A stretch of 64,000 nucleotides of DNA, from contig NZ_CP028918.1 of assembly GCF_003060865.1 (NCBI RefSeq), forward strand, positions 2,778,001 through 2,842,000, given 5' to 3'. The stretch is from Gemmobacter aquarius. Lineage in GTDB: Bacteria > Pseudomonadota > Alphaproteobacteria > Rhodobacterales > Rhodobacteraceae. Below the pieces are notes generated by a model, which had not been told where the DNA came from, ran no database searches, and saw only the letters and a program-made list of their open reading frames with translations. Both the position numbers and the translations under genes were made by a program. This document shows positions 18,770 to 26,760 of this stretch, one piece after another (position 1 is the first letter of the stretch; every line of letters starts with the position of its first letter).

Positions 18770-19492
18770 ATGACCCATGCAGGTCGGATTGCCGTGGTAA
18801 CGGGTGCAGGTCGCGGGATCGGCGCACAAATCGCGATCGAACTTGCGCGGCGTGGGGCGACTGTGGTCTGTGCCGACCTTCAAATGCCTGCGGCAACCCT
18901 GCTCGCAATAGGGTCGGGCGCAGTGGGCGTCGCGGCCGACGTCAGCGAACCTGCCGGCTGGAAGACGATTGCCACCGCCGCCCCGGGCACGGTGGATATC
19001 GTCGTGAACAACGCGGCCTATTATCCCAACGCACCGATCGACACTCTGGACTTCGACACATGGCGGCGGACCATGGCCGTCAACATGGACGCGCATTTCC
19101 TCTCGGCCAAACAGTTCCTTCCCGGGATGCGTCAGCAGAAATGGGGCCGTTTCGTCGGCATCTCGTCCAATTCCGTCGGCTTGGCGATTCCGGGCATGAG
19201 CCATTATATCGCCTCGAAGATGGGCATCATCGGCTTCATGCGCGGTCTGGCCAATGATGTGGCAGCCGATGGCATCACCTGCAATGCCGTGCTGCCCGGC
19301 CTGACCGATACCCCCGCCACCGCCGCAATGGATGACGCGCAGCGCCGCGCCACCTGGCAGGGCCAAGCCATCCAGCGTTTTGCCGACCCCGCCGATGTCG
19401 TGGGTCCGGTGCTGTTCCTTACATCCGACGACGCCGCTTTCATGACAGGCCAGGCGCTTGTCGTGGATGGTGGGCAATACCGCGTCGGCTGA
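18770..19492 (+). CDS. short-chain dehydrogenase/reductase
   Basis: A classical SDR of 240 aa: cofactor motif VVTGAGRGIG, NNAAYYP, catalytic Ser in GISSNSVG, YIASK (Tyr-x-x-x-Lys), and LPGLTDTP after it. The Asp at the end of beta-2 (CADLQ) favours NAD(H). The ATG at 18770 has AGGAG upstream; an earlier in-frame ATG at 18734 lacks one. First gene of a likely three-gene operon with a SnoaL-like protein and an MBL hydrolase, under the divergent LysR regulator. Substrate unknown. Confidence 0.9.
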   Translation: MTHAGRIAVVTGAGRGIGAQIAIELARRGATVVCADLQMPAATLLAIGSGAVGVAADVSEPAGWKTIATAAPGTVDIVVNNAAYYPNAPIDTLDFDTWRRTMAVNMDAHFLSAKQFLPGMRQQKWGRFVGISSNSVGLAIPGMSHYIASKMGIIGFMRGLANDVAADGITCNAVLPGLTDTPATAAMDDAQRRATWQGQAIQRFADPADVVGPVLFLTSDDAAFMTGQALVVDGGQYRVG

Positions 19493-19516
19493 CCATTTTA
19501 ACCCTGACTGGAGACG

Positions 19517-19933
19517 ATGATGACGAAACTTAGTGCCGTTGAGTTGTTGGAAAGAAGCTTTGACCGCTTCAAGGCCAAGGACATGCGCGGCTGGGCCGAT
19601 CTTTGCGCCCCCGATGTGGTGGCGGAATTCCCCTTTGCCCCCGCTGGCCTGCCCAACCGGATCGAAGGGCGCGACGCGCTTTACGACTATCTCAAGGGCT
19701 ATCCCGACGTGATCGACATCACGGCAATGCCGACCATGCACATCTTCGCCACCGATGACCCGAATGTCGCCGTGGCGGAATGGAGCGTCTCGGGCAAGGT
19801 CCTGACCAACGGCAACCCTTATGAAATGAGCTATGCCACCTTCGCCACCTACCGCGATGGCGAGCTGGTCCTGTACCGCGAATACTGGAACCCGATGGCG
19901 TTCCTGACCGCGATGGGCGGCGGCTCGTTCTAA
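19517..19933 (+). CDS. SnoaL/PhzB-like NTF2-fold protein
   Basis: A 138-residue single-domain protein of the SnoaL-like NTF2 fold: helix LERSFDRFKAKDMRGWADLCAPDVVAEFP, then a curved sheet, ending REYWNPMAFLTAMGG, which recalls the PhzA/PhzB branch. Members are small cyclases, isomerases or binding proteins. Lies 24 nt after the SDR, so the two probably act on the same small molecule. An ATG one codon later (19520) is an equally good start. Confidence 0.75.
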   Translation: MMTKLSAVELLERSFDRFKAKDMRGWADLCAPDVVAEFPFAPAGLPNRIEGRDALYDYLKGYPDVIDITAMPTMHIFATDDPNVAVAEWSVSGKVLTNGNPYEMSYATFATYRDGELVLYREYWNPMAFLTAMGGGSF

Positions 19934-20043
19934 ACCCGACCAAAGTTGTGCAGGGCTATCTGGCCCTGCACCCATCCCGAACGCGGCCGCCTTTCGCTTT
20001 CCGCGACCACAACGGCTTTGTCCGGCACCCACAGGAGGAACAC

Positions 20044-21003
20044 ATGTTCGACGCCAAAAACATGAATGACGGCCATCTTGTCCTGAACCGGCGGCGCTTT
20101 CTGGGCGTGGCGGCGGCGCTGATCGCATCAGGTGCCCTGCCGAAATCGGCCCTTGCGCTGGCTGGCCCGCACCGCTTCACCCACGGAGCCTTCGACCTGA
20201 CGGTGCTGAGCGATGGCCAACTCGTGCTGCCGCTTTCGATCGTAAGCGCGCAGGCCACGACCGGGGATTTGAAGACCCTTATGGGGGCGGCCATCCAGCC
20301 CGGCGACATGTTCACATCGGAAATCAACGTCGTGCTGGCCCGCAGCGGCAGCGACCTGATCCTGTTCGACACCGGCGCAGCCGGTGCCTTCGGTCCGACG
20401 GCGGGCCAACTGTTCGAAAGCCTCAAGACCGCAGGCGTCGATCCCGCCGACATCACCAAGGTGATCTTCACCCATGCCCACCCCGACCACATCCTCGGGG
20501 CTATCGGGGCCGATGGCAAACCGACCTTTGCCAATGCCTCGTTCCATCTCGCGGAAAACGAGTTCAACTTCTGGTCGCCTGCCGACCTTGCTTCCCAAGT
20601 CCCTGCCCAGATGAAGGACATGACCTTGGGCATTCAGGCCGCTTTGAAAGTGCTGGGCGACCGTCTGGTCACGTTCAAAGCCGGAGCCGAGGTTCTGCCG
20701 GGTATCGGCGTGATCGAAACCCCCGGCCATACACCGGGCCATGTGGCCTTCGAACTTGCAGGCGGTGACGGGCTGATCCTCGCCGGCGATTCCATCGCGC
20801 TCGAGTCGGTATTCTTCAAGAACCCCGACTGGGCCTTTGGCTTCGACTATGACGGCACGCTGGCCGGCAAAAGCCGCCGCGCGCTGCTCGATCAGGCAGC
20901 CACGGGCAAGAAGCAGATGCTGGGCTACCACTGGACCTATCCCGGTCTGGGCCGGGCCGAGGCCAAGGACGGCGCCTTCGTCTACGTGCCAGCAAATATC
21001 TGA
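20044..21003 (+). CDS. Tat-exported MBL-fold hydrolase
   Basis: A metallo-beta-lactamase-fold hydrolase, 319 aa. The N-terminus has a twin-arginine signal (NRRRFLGVAAALIASGALPKSALA). The zinc motif THAHPDH is followed by TPGHTPGH and LAGDS, giving a dinuclear site. A strong ribosome site (CAGGAGGAACACATG) fixes the start at 20044. It belongs to the group containing methyl-parathion hydrolase and lactonase-like enzymes; the substrate cannot be read. A second Tat-MBL protein is at 47312-48238. A terminator follows at 21015. Confidence 0.88.
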   Translation: MFDAKNMNDGHLVLNRRRFLGVAAALIASGALPKSALALAGPHRFTHGAFDLTVLSDGQLVLPLSIVSAQATTGDLKTLMGAAIQPGDMFTSEINVVLARSGSDLILFDTGAAGAFGPTAGQLFESLKTAGVDPADITKVIFTHAHPDHILGAIGADGKPTFANASFHLAENEFNFWSPADLASQVPAQMKDMTLGIQAALKVLGDRLVTFKAGAEVLPGIGVIETPGHTPGHVAFELAGGDGLILAGDSIALESVFFKNPDWAFGFDYDGTLAGKSRRALLDQAATGKKQMLGYHWTYPGLGRAEAKDGAFVYVPANI

Positions 21004-21014
21004 CGGTCAATCAC

Positions 21015-21043
21015 AAGGCCCCGCCAAAGCTTGGCGGGGCCTT
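21015..21043 (+). terminator. rho-independent terminator after the MBL gene
   Basis: A 13-bp stem, AAGGCCCCGCCAA (21015-21027) with TTGGCGGGGCCTT (21031-21043), has a 3-nt loop and is followed by CTTG. It separates the SDR operon from the GMC remnant. Confidence 0.85.
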
Positions 21044-21062
21044 CTTGCCAACAGAGATCGAA

Positions 21063-21185
21063 ATGAGCGAAGCAACTTATGACATCATCATCGTCGGCGG
21101 TGGCTCGGCGGGCGATGTGCCATCGGTCGCGACAGGCTTTCCGACCATGATGCCGGCGGAACGCATCGCCCGCGCGATGATGTGA
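21063..21185 (+). pseudogene. GMC oxidoreductase collapsed to its two ends
   Basis: A 40-codon frame starts MSEATYDIIIVGGGSAG, the FAD-binding start of a glucose-methanol-choline oxidoreductase, and continues directly into DVPSVATGFPTMMPAERIARAMM, which resembles the C-terminal DxSVMPT...NAPTIMIAEKAA motif of the same family. About 500 internal codons are missing but the reading frame is kept. A terminator follows at 21190. This is seen in the sequence; that it is a deletion product is an inference. Confidence 0.7.
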
Positions 21186-21189
21186 CAAA

Positions 21190-21217
21190 AGCCCGGCCAG
21201 TCGCGTCTGGCCGGGCT
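21190..21217 (+). terminator. terminator after the GMC remnant
   Basis: An 11-bp stem, AGCCCGGCCAG (21190-21200) with CTGGCCGGGCT (21207-21217), has a 6-nt loop and is followed by ATTCC. It starts 5 nt after the remnant's stop codon, where the terminator of the full-length gene would lie. Confidence 0.75.
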
Positions 21218-21511
21218 ATTCCTGCTCCGCCGCAATCAACCCTCGATACTGCCGTCCGAGCGGCCCCTGCACCTTTGCACAAGACCTCCGGTACTGCTGG
21301 CCGCAGCCATGCAGACATCTCCTGCGCCGTCCGCGATGCCCGCGCGGCTGCCCGCCGTGGTATCGACATTGCCGATCCGAACCGCTGGCTCCGGGCAGGG
21401 CCATGCCCCCGAAGTCCGGAGCCACATTTTGCAAATCCGACATGCCCGCTTCATGCCACTGTCACCGGCCACCGTCATTGGTCAGTCCGTGAACCGAAGC
21501 AAGAGGTTGCG
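21218..21511. other. non-coding or degenerate stretch before the LpxH-like gene
   Basis: 294 bp with several open frames on both strands but none with a recognisable protein. The plus frame is continuous with the downstream phosphatase, but its product here is low-complexity and lacks a start with a ribosome site. It may be decayed coding sequence, as in the neighbouring GMC remnant; I cannot assign it. Confidence 0.4.
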
Positions 21512-22324
21512 ATGGACGAGAGCGCAGGCCACACCTTCAGCCGTGTCCGTCACCACAGAGCCTTGTTCCTTTCAGACCTCCACCTTGGCACGCTGGGGTG
21601 CCGCGCCGATCTTGCGCTGTCTTTTCTGGAACAGAACTCCGCTGACACGATCTATCTGGTTGGCGATATCTTCGATCTGTGGGATCCGCTGGTCATCCGA
21701 TGGGGCGCGGAACATGACCGCATCCTGACCCTGTTGCGCGCCCGCGCCGGGGCGGGGACAGAACTGTTTTTCCTCACAGGCAATCACGACAAACCGGTGG
21801 CATCGGGGCTGCACCGCGATCCGCGCACGGATCTGCCGGCTGTGCCGCAGGCCGCGGTGACGCATGCCGCAGCCGACGGGCGGCGCTATCTGGTCTTGCA
21901 TGGCGACATTTGCGATGCGCGGTTCCTGCGCTTTCACCTGCTCACCCGGATCGGGTCGCGGCTGGATAGCCTGCTGCGACTGCTGGATGGCGGACTGCGC
22001 CGGTTGCGGTTCAGCTTCGGTCCCGATGGCAGGGGTCCGGTCGAACTCGCGCTGTCGGCGGTGAACGATCTGCTGTACCGCGGACGGCAGCACGAAAGAC
22101 GGCTGGTTGCCCTTGCCCGCTCTGGCGGTCATGACGGGGTGATCTGCGGCCATTTCCACATCGCAGCCCTGCATGCCGATTTCGGCCTGATCTACGCAAA
22201 CTGTGGCGACTGGGTCGACAGCTTCAGCGCTATCGCCGAAGCCGCCGACGGGTCGCTTCGACTCCTGTCCCTGTCCCCCGCCGAAGCCACGCAGTCCGCG
22301 CCGGTGCCTGTCGTGGCCGAGTGA
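21512..22324 (+). CDS. LpxH-like calcineurin-type phosphoesterase
   Basis: A 270-residue metallophosphoesterase. All metal-site motifs are present in order: FLSDLHLG, LVGDIFD, LTGNHD, LVLHGD and VICGHFH, the pattern of UDP-2,3-diacylglucosamine pyrophosphatase and its relatives. The ATG at 21512 follows AAGAGG. It heads a run of four plus-strand genes (GT21, VTT membrane protein, GT2) whose spacings are 4, 5 and -10 nt, so it is more likely a lipid- or headgroup-phosphate hydrolase of that pathway than the housekeeping LpxH/LpxI. Confidence 0.8.
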   Translation: MDESAGHTFSRVRHHRALFLSDLHLGTLGCRADLALSFLEQNSADTIYLVGDIFDLWDPLVIRWGAEHDRILTLLRARAGAGTELFFLTGNHDKPVASGLHRDPRTDLPAVPQAAVTHAAADGRRYLVLHGDICDARFLRFHLLTRIGSRLDSLLRLLDGGLRRLRFSFGPDGRGPVELALSAVNDLLYRGRQHERRLVALARSGGHDGVICGHFHIAALHADFGLIYANCGDWVDSFSAIAEAADGSLRLLSLSPAEATQSAPVPVVAE

Positions 22325-22328
22325 TCCC

Positions 22329-23429
22329 ATGGAAACAGCATTTCTTATGATTTCGGCAGTGCTGGTTGTCCTGCACATCGCGACCTGCGCCATCGCGTCT
22401 CTCCGCCTTGGACGCCGGCAGCCTGCCGCGAAGCACCGTCCCTCTGTCACGCTGCTGCGGCCCGTATGCGGGCTTGACGCCCATGACGAACGAACCCTTG
22501 GGTCCTCTTTCGCCATCGACTGGCCGGAATACGACGTGATCTTTTGTGCGGCCCGCGCAGATGATGCCGCCGTGGCCGTCATCCGCCGTCTGATCGCGGA
22601 AAATCCCCGGATCCCCGCGCAGCTTTTGATCGGAGAGGATCGCATCACCCGCAATCCCAAGTTGAACAACCTGGCCAAGGGCTGGCATGCCGCGAAAGGC
22701 GACAGGATCGTGATGGCAGATGCCAACCTGTTGCTCCCCCGCGACTATTTCGAACGTCTGGTCGCGGCCGAAGCGGCGGACACCGGCCTTGTATCCTCAC
22801 CCCCGATCGGCACCGAAGCCGATGGCCTCTGGGGAACGCTAGAGGCCGCCTTTCTGAACGGAAATCAGGCGCGGTTACAGCTTTGCGCGGCTGAACTCGG
22901 TCAAGGCTTCGCGCAGGGAAAGACGATGATGTGGCAACGCCACGTGCTTGATCGTGCGGGCGGCATTGCCGCTTTGGGGCGCACGCTGGCCGAAGATGTC
23001 GCTGCGACGAAACTGGTCCGCGAAAGTGGCCTTCGCGTCAGCCTGACCGGCGCGCCCTTCGCGCAGCCGATCGGCCACCGTGGCCTCCGGGCCGTCTGGG
23101 CACGTCAGTTGCGTTGGTCCAAGGTGCGCCGTGACGGCTTTCCCGCCCTCTTCCTTCTGGAACCGCTGAACGGCGCGGCCTTGCCGGTCGCATTGGCCAG
23201 TGTCGGCGCCGGACCGGCCACAGGACTGATCGTCGCCGTCGCCGTCTATGGCGCAGAGCTTGCGCTCTGCCGGTTTGCCCGCTGGCCCGTCGGGCGCCTG
23301 TCGCTGCCCGCCATGGTGCTGCGCGACCTGATGCTGCCGGTCCTTTGGGTCGTCACCTTTACGAAACGCGGCTTCGAATGGCGCGGCACGGCGCTGGCAC
23401 CGCCCCGCCAACCCGCCCTGGGGGAATAG
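22329..23429 (+). CDS. ceramide-glucosyltransferase-type glycosyltransferase (GT21)
   Basis: A membrane glycosyltransferase, 366 aa, of the GT21 group (ceramide glucosyltransferase, HpnI). One N-terminal TM helix is followed by the catalytic loop with the D1-D2-D3-(R/Q)xxRW signature: FCAARADD, VMADANLLLP, LAEDVAATK and RQLRW. Hydrophobic segments follow towards the C-terminus. The acceptor could be a ceramide, diacylglycerol or hopanoid; no ceramide-forming gene is in the window. Starts 4 nt after the phosphatase stop. Confidence 0.82.
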   Translation: METAFLMISAVLVVLHIATCAIASLRLGRRQPAAKHRPSVTLLRPVCGLDAHDERTLGSSFAIDWPEYDVIFCAARADDAAVAVIRRLIAENPRIPAQLLIGEDRITRNPKLNNLAKGWHAAKGDRIVMADANLLLPRDYFERLVAAEAADTGLVSSPPIGTEADGLWGTLEAAFLNGNQARLQLCAAELGQGFAQGKTMMWQRHVLDRAGGIAALGRTLAEDVAATKLVRESGLRVSLTGAPFAQPIGHRGLRAVWARQLRWSKVRRDGFPALFLLEPLNGAALPVALASVGAGPATGLIVAVAVYGAELALCRFARWPVGRLSLPAMVLRDLMLPVLWVVTFTKRGFEWRGTALAPPRQPALGE

Positions 23430-23434
23430 GCCAG

Positions 23435-23998
23435 ATGCCGGAAATCGGCCTCGCTACCCACGGGCATCTGATGCTGTTTCTTTTGGCCATGCTGGAAGGG
23501 CCGGTCATCGTCGCCACGACCGCGGCACTGGCGGATACCCTGAAATTCCATCTCGGCACGATCTGGATCGTCGCCCTTGCCGCCGATCTGGCAGGGGACC
23601 TGCTGCTATACGCGGCAGGCCGGTTCCTGTCGCACCTGATCCCGCATCGTTTCCGCATCTTGACGCCAAAGCCGGAACTGACGCGCCTTTTTGACCGGTC
23701 GGGCGGCAGGATACTGGTCGTCGCCAAACTGACCCATGTCGCGGGCCTGCCGACACTGCTGGCCGCCGGATATGCCCGGATGGAGGTCCTGAGATTTCTG
23801 GGCTGGAACCTTGCCGGAACGCTGCCAAAAGTCACGCTGATCGTGCTGGGCGGATGGGCCTTGGGCACGGGGTCCATTCTGGTGCTGCACCGGCTCGGCA
23901 ACCAGGGCGCGGTGCTGGCCGCCTTGATCTGCCTTGCCATCGCCTGCGGCGCCGTTTGGAAATTCTACGTCAAGCGAAAGGTACCGGTATGGAGCTGA
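23435..23998 (+). CDS. VTT/DedA-family membrane protein
   Basis: A 187-residue multi-pass protein resembling the DedA/VTT (SNARE-associated) family: membrane segment with GPVIVATTAALADT, then AGDLLLYAAGRFL, an amphipathic F-x-R-x-G-GRILVVAKLTHVAGLP stretch and LGWNLAGTLPKVTLIVLGGW. The family is linked to lipid flipping, for example of carrier lipids. Position between two glycosyltransferases suggests it moves the glycolipid or its carrier across the inner membrane. Overlaps the next gene by 10 bp. Confidence 0.72.
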   Translation: MPEIGLATHGHLMLFLLAMLEGPVIVATTAALADTLKFHLGTIWIVALAADLAGDLLLYAAGRFLSHLIPHRFRILTPKPELTRLFDRSGGRILVVAKLTHVAGLPTLLAAGYARMEVLRFLGWNLAGTLPKVTLIVLGGWALGTGSILVLHRLGNQGAVLAALICLAIACGAVWKFYVKRKVPVWS

Positions 23999-24666
23999 CA
24001 GTCAGTTGCATCATCCCCGCATGGAACGAGGCTGACAGGCTGCCCGCCGTTCTGGCCTGCGTGGCGGCGCATCCCCTGCTTGCCGAAGTGATCGTGGTCG
24101 ATGACGCATCCACCGATGCAACCGCCCGTGTCGCTGCGGCCTTTGGCGTTACGGTCATCCGGCAGGACCGCAATGGTGGAAAATCCGCCGCCGTCGCACA
24201 GGGCCTGCGGGCGGCGCGGGGGGATCTGGTCTTGCTGCTGGATGCAGACCTGATTGGCTTGACCCCGATGCATGTGACCGCCCTTCTGGAACCCCTTGTG
24301 TCGCGCAAGGCAGTGGCATCGGTCAGCCTGCGGTCAAACGCACCGCTTTTGTGGCGGTTGATCGGTCTGGATTACATTTCCGGCGAACGCGCGATGCCAC
24401 GCGCTTTGCTGGCTGAAAATCTGTCGCGGGTCGAAAATTTGCGCGGCTTCGGGCTAGAGGTCCATATGAACCGCCTGTGGCTCGCGCGCGGGGGCCGGAT
24501 CGCCGTGGTGCGCCTTGAGGGTGTGGAAAGCCCGTCAAAAGCTGCAAAACGCGGCCTTCTTGGCGGGATAAAGGGCGATGCCGCCATGCTTGTCGACATC
24601 TTCCGCACCGTAGGCATGGCCGAGGCGCTGCGCCAGATCTACAACCTTCGCCGCGCAAGCGCATAG
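23989..24666 (+). CDS. family 2 glycosyltransferase
   Basis: A 225-residue GT-A glycosyltransferase: VSCIIPAWNEADRLPAVL, VIVVDDASTD, DRNGGKSAAVAQGL and the DxD motif in LLLDADLIGL. No membrane helix is evident, so it is cytosolic or peripheral. The start (23989) is inside the end of the VTT gene, consistent with translational coupling. Likely adds a second sugar or makes a lipid-linked donor in the same pathway as the GT21 enzyme. It is followed by the 17-bp minisatellite. Confidence 0.85.
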   Translation: MELTVSCIIPAWNEADRLPAVLACVAAHPLLAEVIVVDDASTDATARVAAAFGVTVIRQDRNGGKSAAVAQGLRAARGDLVLLLDADLIGLTPMHVTALLEPLVSRKAVASVSLRSNAPLLWRLIGLDYISGERAMPRALLAENLSRVENLRGFGLEVHMNRLWLARGGRIAVVRLEGVESPSKAAKRGLLGGIKGDAAMLVDIFRTVGMAEALRQIYNLRRASA

Positions 24667-24739
24667 ACAGGCTCTAGGATCGAAACATCCGCCCGCATTC
24701 GGCAGACCCACGCACAGAAACCGCCGGGCAACTGACCGC

Positions 24740-24841
24740 CCGTCTCACCGCTATGCCCGTCTCACCGATTTGGCCGTCTCACCGTTTTGGCCGTCTCACC
24801 GCTATGCTCGTCCCACCGTTTTGGCCGTCACACCATCTGCC
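24740..24841. repeat. 17-bp tandem repeat, six units
   Basis: Six consecutive 17-bp units with core CCGTCTCACCG followed by CTATGC or NTTTTGG-type ends (24740, 24757, 24774, 24791, 24808, 24825). Units alternate between two variants; the last one or two diverge. It lies between convergent genes and its final unit overlaps the end of the DUF1868 gene. Confidence 0.9.
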
Positions 24842-25553
24842 GAAGCGGATGGAAATGGTGCATCGTATCGAAATTGCAGAACGCGACGGGCCCAAGGTCA
24901 ATCTTTGCCAGTCCAAGCGCATGTCTGGACTGCAGATCGTGGCTGAACTCTGCCAGCGCCCGCGCCGTCGTTTCGGTCACCCAGTCCAGCAGATAGCCAA
25001 GCGTGATATGGAACGTATAGGTCTCGAAGTCATCGCTCTGGATTCCCGTCCGCTCCCTCAGATCGCGCCGCGCCTGACGCAGCGCCGTTTCCGTTTCGCC
25101 GTCCAGCCCGCGGACGGTCAGGCTATGCGCGCAGAAAAGATCAACCATCCTGACCGTGCGATCCGCCGCAAAAGCCAGCCCGCGTGTCGCGTCCAGCAGT
25201 GTTTCGCTGTGCCGGTCGCGCTGCGCCAGATCGTAATCCGCGGCGCTGCCGGGAGAGCGGCCCTGAAATACCGTCATGTGAAACGATGATGGCGGCAAAA
25301 AGGTGAACAGCCGCGCAAAGCGGCTTAGCTTTACCTCCTCTTGCAGGGCACGCAAGGCGTCCAGCGAAGCACCGCTTTGCACGTGACAGACAAAGGTGTT
25401 GCCGGGCCAGACCTGAACCGACCCGTCGGTTGCAAATTTCCCGCCTGCCGCAGGAAGTGAAATCCCGTTTGGCAACACATGCCGCGAAAGTCGGCCGGTT
25501 GCGTAAGCGATCGGGTCCCTGCTTGTGGCAGTGGCGGTTGACTTGGCTGTCAT
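24828..25553 (-). CDS. DUF1868 protein, 2H-phosphoesterase-like
   Basis: A 241-residue protein with the two HxT motifs of the 2H phosphoesterase fold, SSFHMTVFQG and YTFHITLGYL, about 90 residues apart; this matches DUF1868 (a branch near LigT/cyclic phosphodiesterases). The family acts on 2',3'-cyclic phosphate-type bonds in RNA or nucleotides; the actual substrate is unknown. The ATG at 25553 is chosen over an upstream one at 25640. Its last codons lie inside the 17-bp repeat array, which may have altered the C-terminus. Confidence 0.75.
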   Translation of the reverse strand: MTAKSTATATSRDPIAYATGRLSRHVLPNGISLPAAGGKFATDGSVQVWPGNTFVCHVQSGASLDALRALQEEVKLSRFARLFTFLPPSSFHMTVFQGRSPGSAADYDLAQRDRHSETLLDATRGLAFAADRTVRMVDLFCAHSLTVRGLDGETETALRQARRDLRERTGIQSDDFETYTFHITLGYLLDWVTETTARALAEFSHDLQSRHALGLAKIDLGPVAFCNFDTMHHFHPLRQMV

Positions 25554-25929
25554 GGTTTTCTGCTCCGACTGGATGATGCCACCGCATGCGGCACCCGCCC
25601 CATGCCTAGCAGGCAACCGCAACGGTATAATTTCAGTCAACCCTTCGCACGGTGATACCGGCGCGACGGGACTGTCATTTCAGCCAAAGGCGCAGGTTCA
25701 GCCAGAAGCCATCGATATCACGCGTTCGTGCCAACGTAACGATGCCGAGCCTTGCGCCGAACTGCACCTCGACGATGCGACAAATCCCGATACCCCGGAA
25801 AAGCCTTGCGATGATCCTCTGCTCTGCGCGATGCCGCCAAAAGCGCCGCAGGATGATGACGCGGGTTCAGGGTGATTTGACCCCGCGCCAAACGCCCGAC
25901 ACGCATGGCCGCGCGAAAACGGGCAAAGC
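25554..25929. other. 376-bp gap, possibly with decayed coding sequence
   Basis: Between the DUF1868 start and the esterase stop, both minus strand. The minus strand keeps an open stretch ending in ...DIDGFWLNLRLWLK near 25675, but without a start, ribosome site or family I recognise. It could be the tail of a degenerate gene. The DUF1868 promoter should lie next to 25554; I see no clear boxes. Confidence 0.35.
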
Positions 25930-26760
25930 TCAGGGCGGCGTCTCGAACCAATCCATCGCCATCTTTGCCCAGCCCTTGGGAATGGAATGGCCGCCGTCAT
26001 GCAAGGCGAAGTCAAGCTCCGCCCCGGGCGCACAGTCTGACCAGCGCCGTATGGTGTAGATGGTCCGGGTTTGCGTCACATCAGGGTCGACCGACGTACA
26101 GCGATCCGTGATCCGCCAGATCTCGATCGCCTCGAACACATTGCCTTGCTCGAAACCCTTCGCCACTTCACGCCCCAGCAGGGGAACAGTGGTGTCTGCC
26201 GTTCCATGGGTGTGCAACAGCCGGACGGGGCCGGCACAGCCTGCCGGATGGGGCCGCCAGAAACTGCCCGCAACCGGGGCATAGGCTGCAAAGGCGTCAG
26301 GTCTTGCACAGGCAAGATAGCTTGTCATAGACCCGCCGATGGAAAACCCCGCCAGCAGCATGGCACTCCGGTCCAGCCCGTATTTGGCCGCCGCGTCATC
26401 GGCAACCGAAATCAGGAAGCCGATCTCGTCGCGGGTCGCAGGGCGGTCGGGGTGAAAATCCCATGTCCGCCCCGCACCGGAACTGCGGCGTTGCCCGTCC
26501 GGCGCGATCACGGCATAGCCACGCCCCGACATCAGGCTTACCATCGCCTTGTTGCGGATCGTGCCCAGACCCTCGCCGCCATAGCCATGCAGCAGGATGA
26601 TCGCGGGGACCGGGCCCTTGGCGCCTTCCGGCAAGACGATGTGATAGGTGCCGCCCGGCACCTCGCAGGCCACGGCCGCCCCATTGCAATCGGCTTTCGC
26701 CGCCGAGGCCACAAGGGCAAGTGCCAAGCCAATAGCCAATCCAAACCCAATGGTGTTCAT
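25930..26760 (-). CDS. secreted PHB-depolymerase/feruloyl-esterase-type hydrolase
   Basis: A 276-residue alpha/beta hydrolase with a Sec signal peptide (MNTIGFGLAIGLALALVASAAKA). Catalytic motifs: LLHGYGGEG, nucleophile elbow AGFSIGGSM, acid in HTHGTADTTVP and His in HDGGHSIP. The order fits the LpqC/PHB-depolymerase esterase family, acting in the periplasm or outside. The ATG at 26760 overlaps the stop of the opgH reading frame (ATGA), so it belongs to the opg operon. It might act on substituents of periplasmic glucans; that is inference from position only. Confidence 0.85.
   Translation of the reverse strand: MNTIGFGLAIGLALALVASAAKADCNGAAVACEVPGGTYHIVLPEGAKGPVPAIILLHGYGGEGLGTIRNKAMVSLMSGRGYAVIAPDGQRRSSGAGRTWDFHPDRPATRDEIGFLISVADDAAAKYGLDRSAMLLAGFSIGGSMTSYLACARPDAFAAYAPVAGSFWRPHPAGCAGPVRLLHTHGTADTTVPLLGREVAKGFEQGNVFEAIEIWRITDRCTSVDPDVTQTRTIYTIRRWSDCAPGAELDFALHDGGHSIPKGWAKMAMDWFETPP

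Noticed and set aside
21236..21478. Minus-strand frames in the gap before the LpxH-like gene as a gene remnant
   Set aside because: No stretch could be matched with confidence to a protein family.
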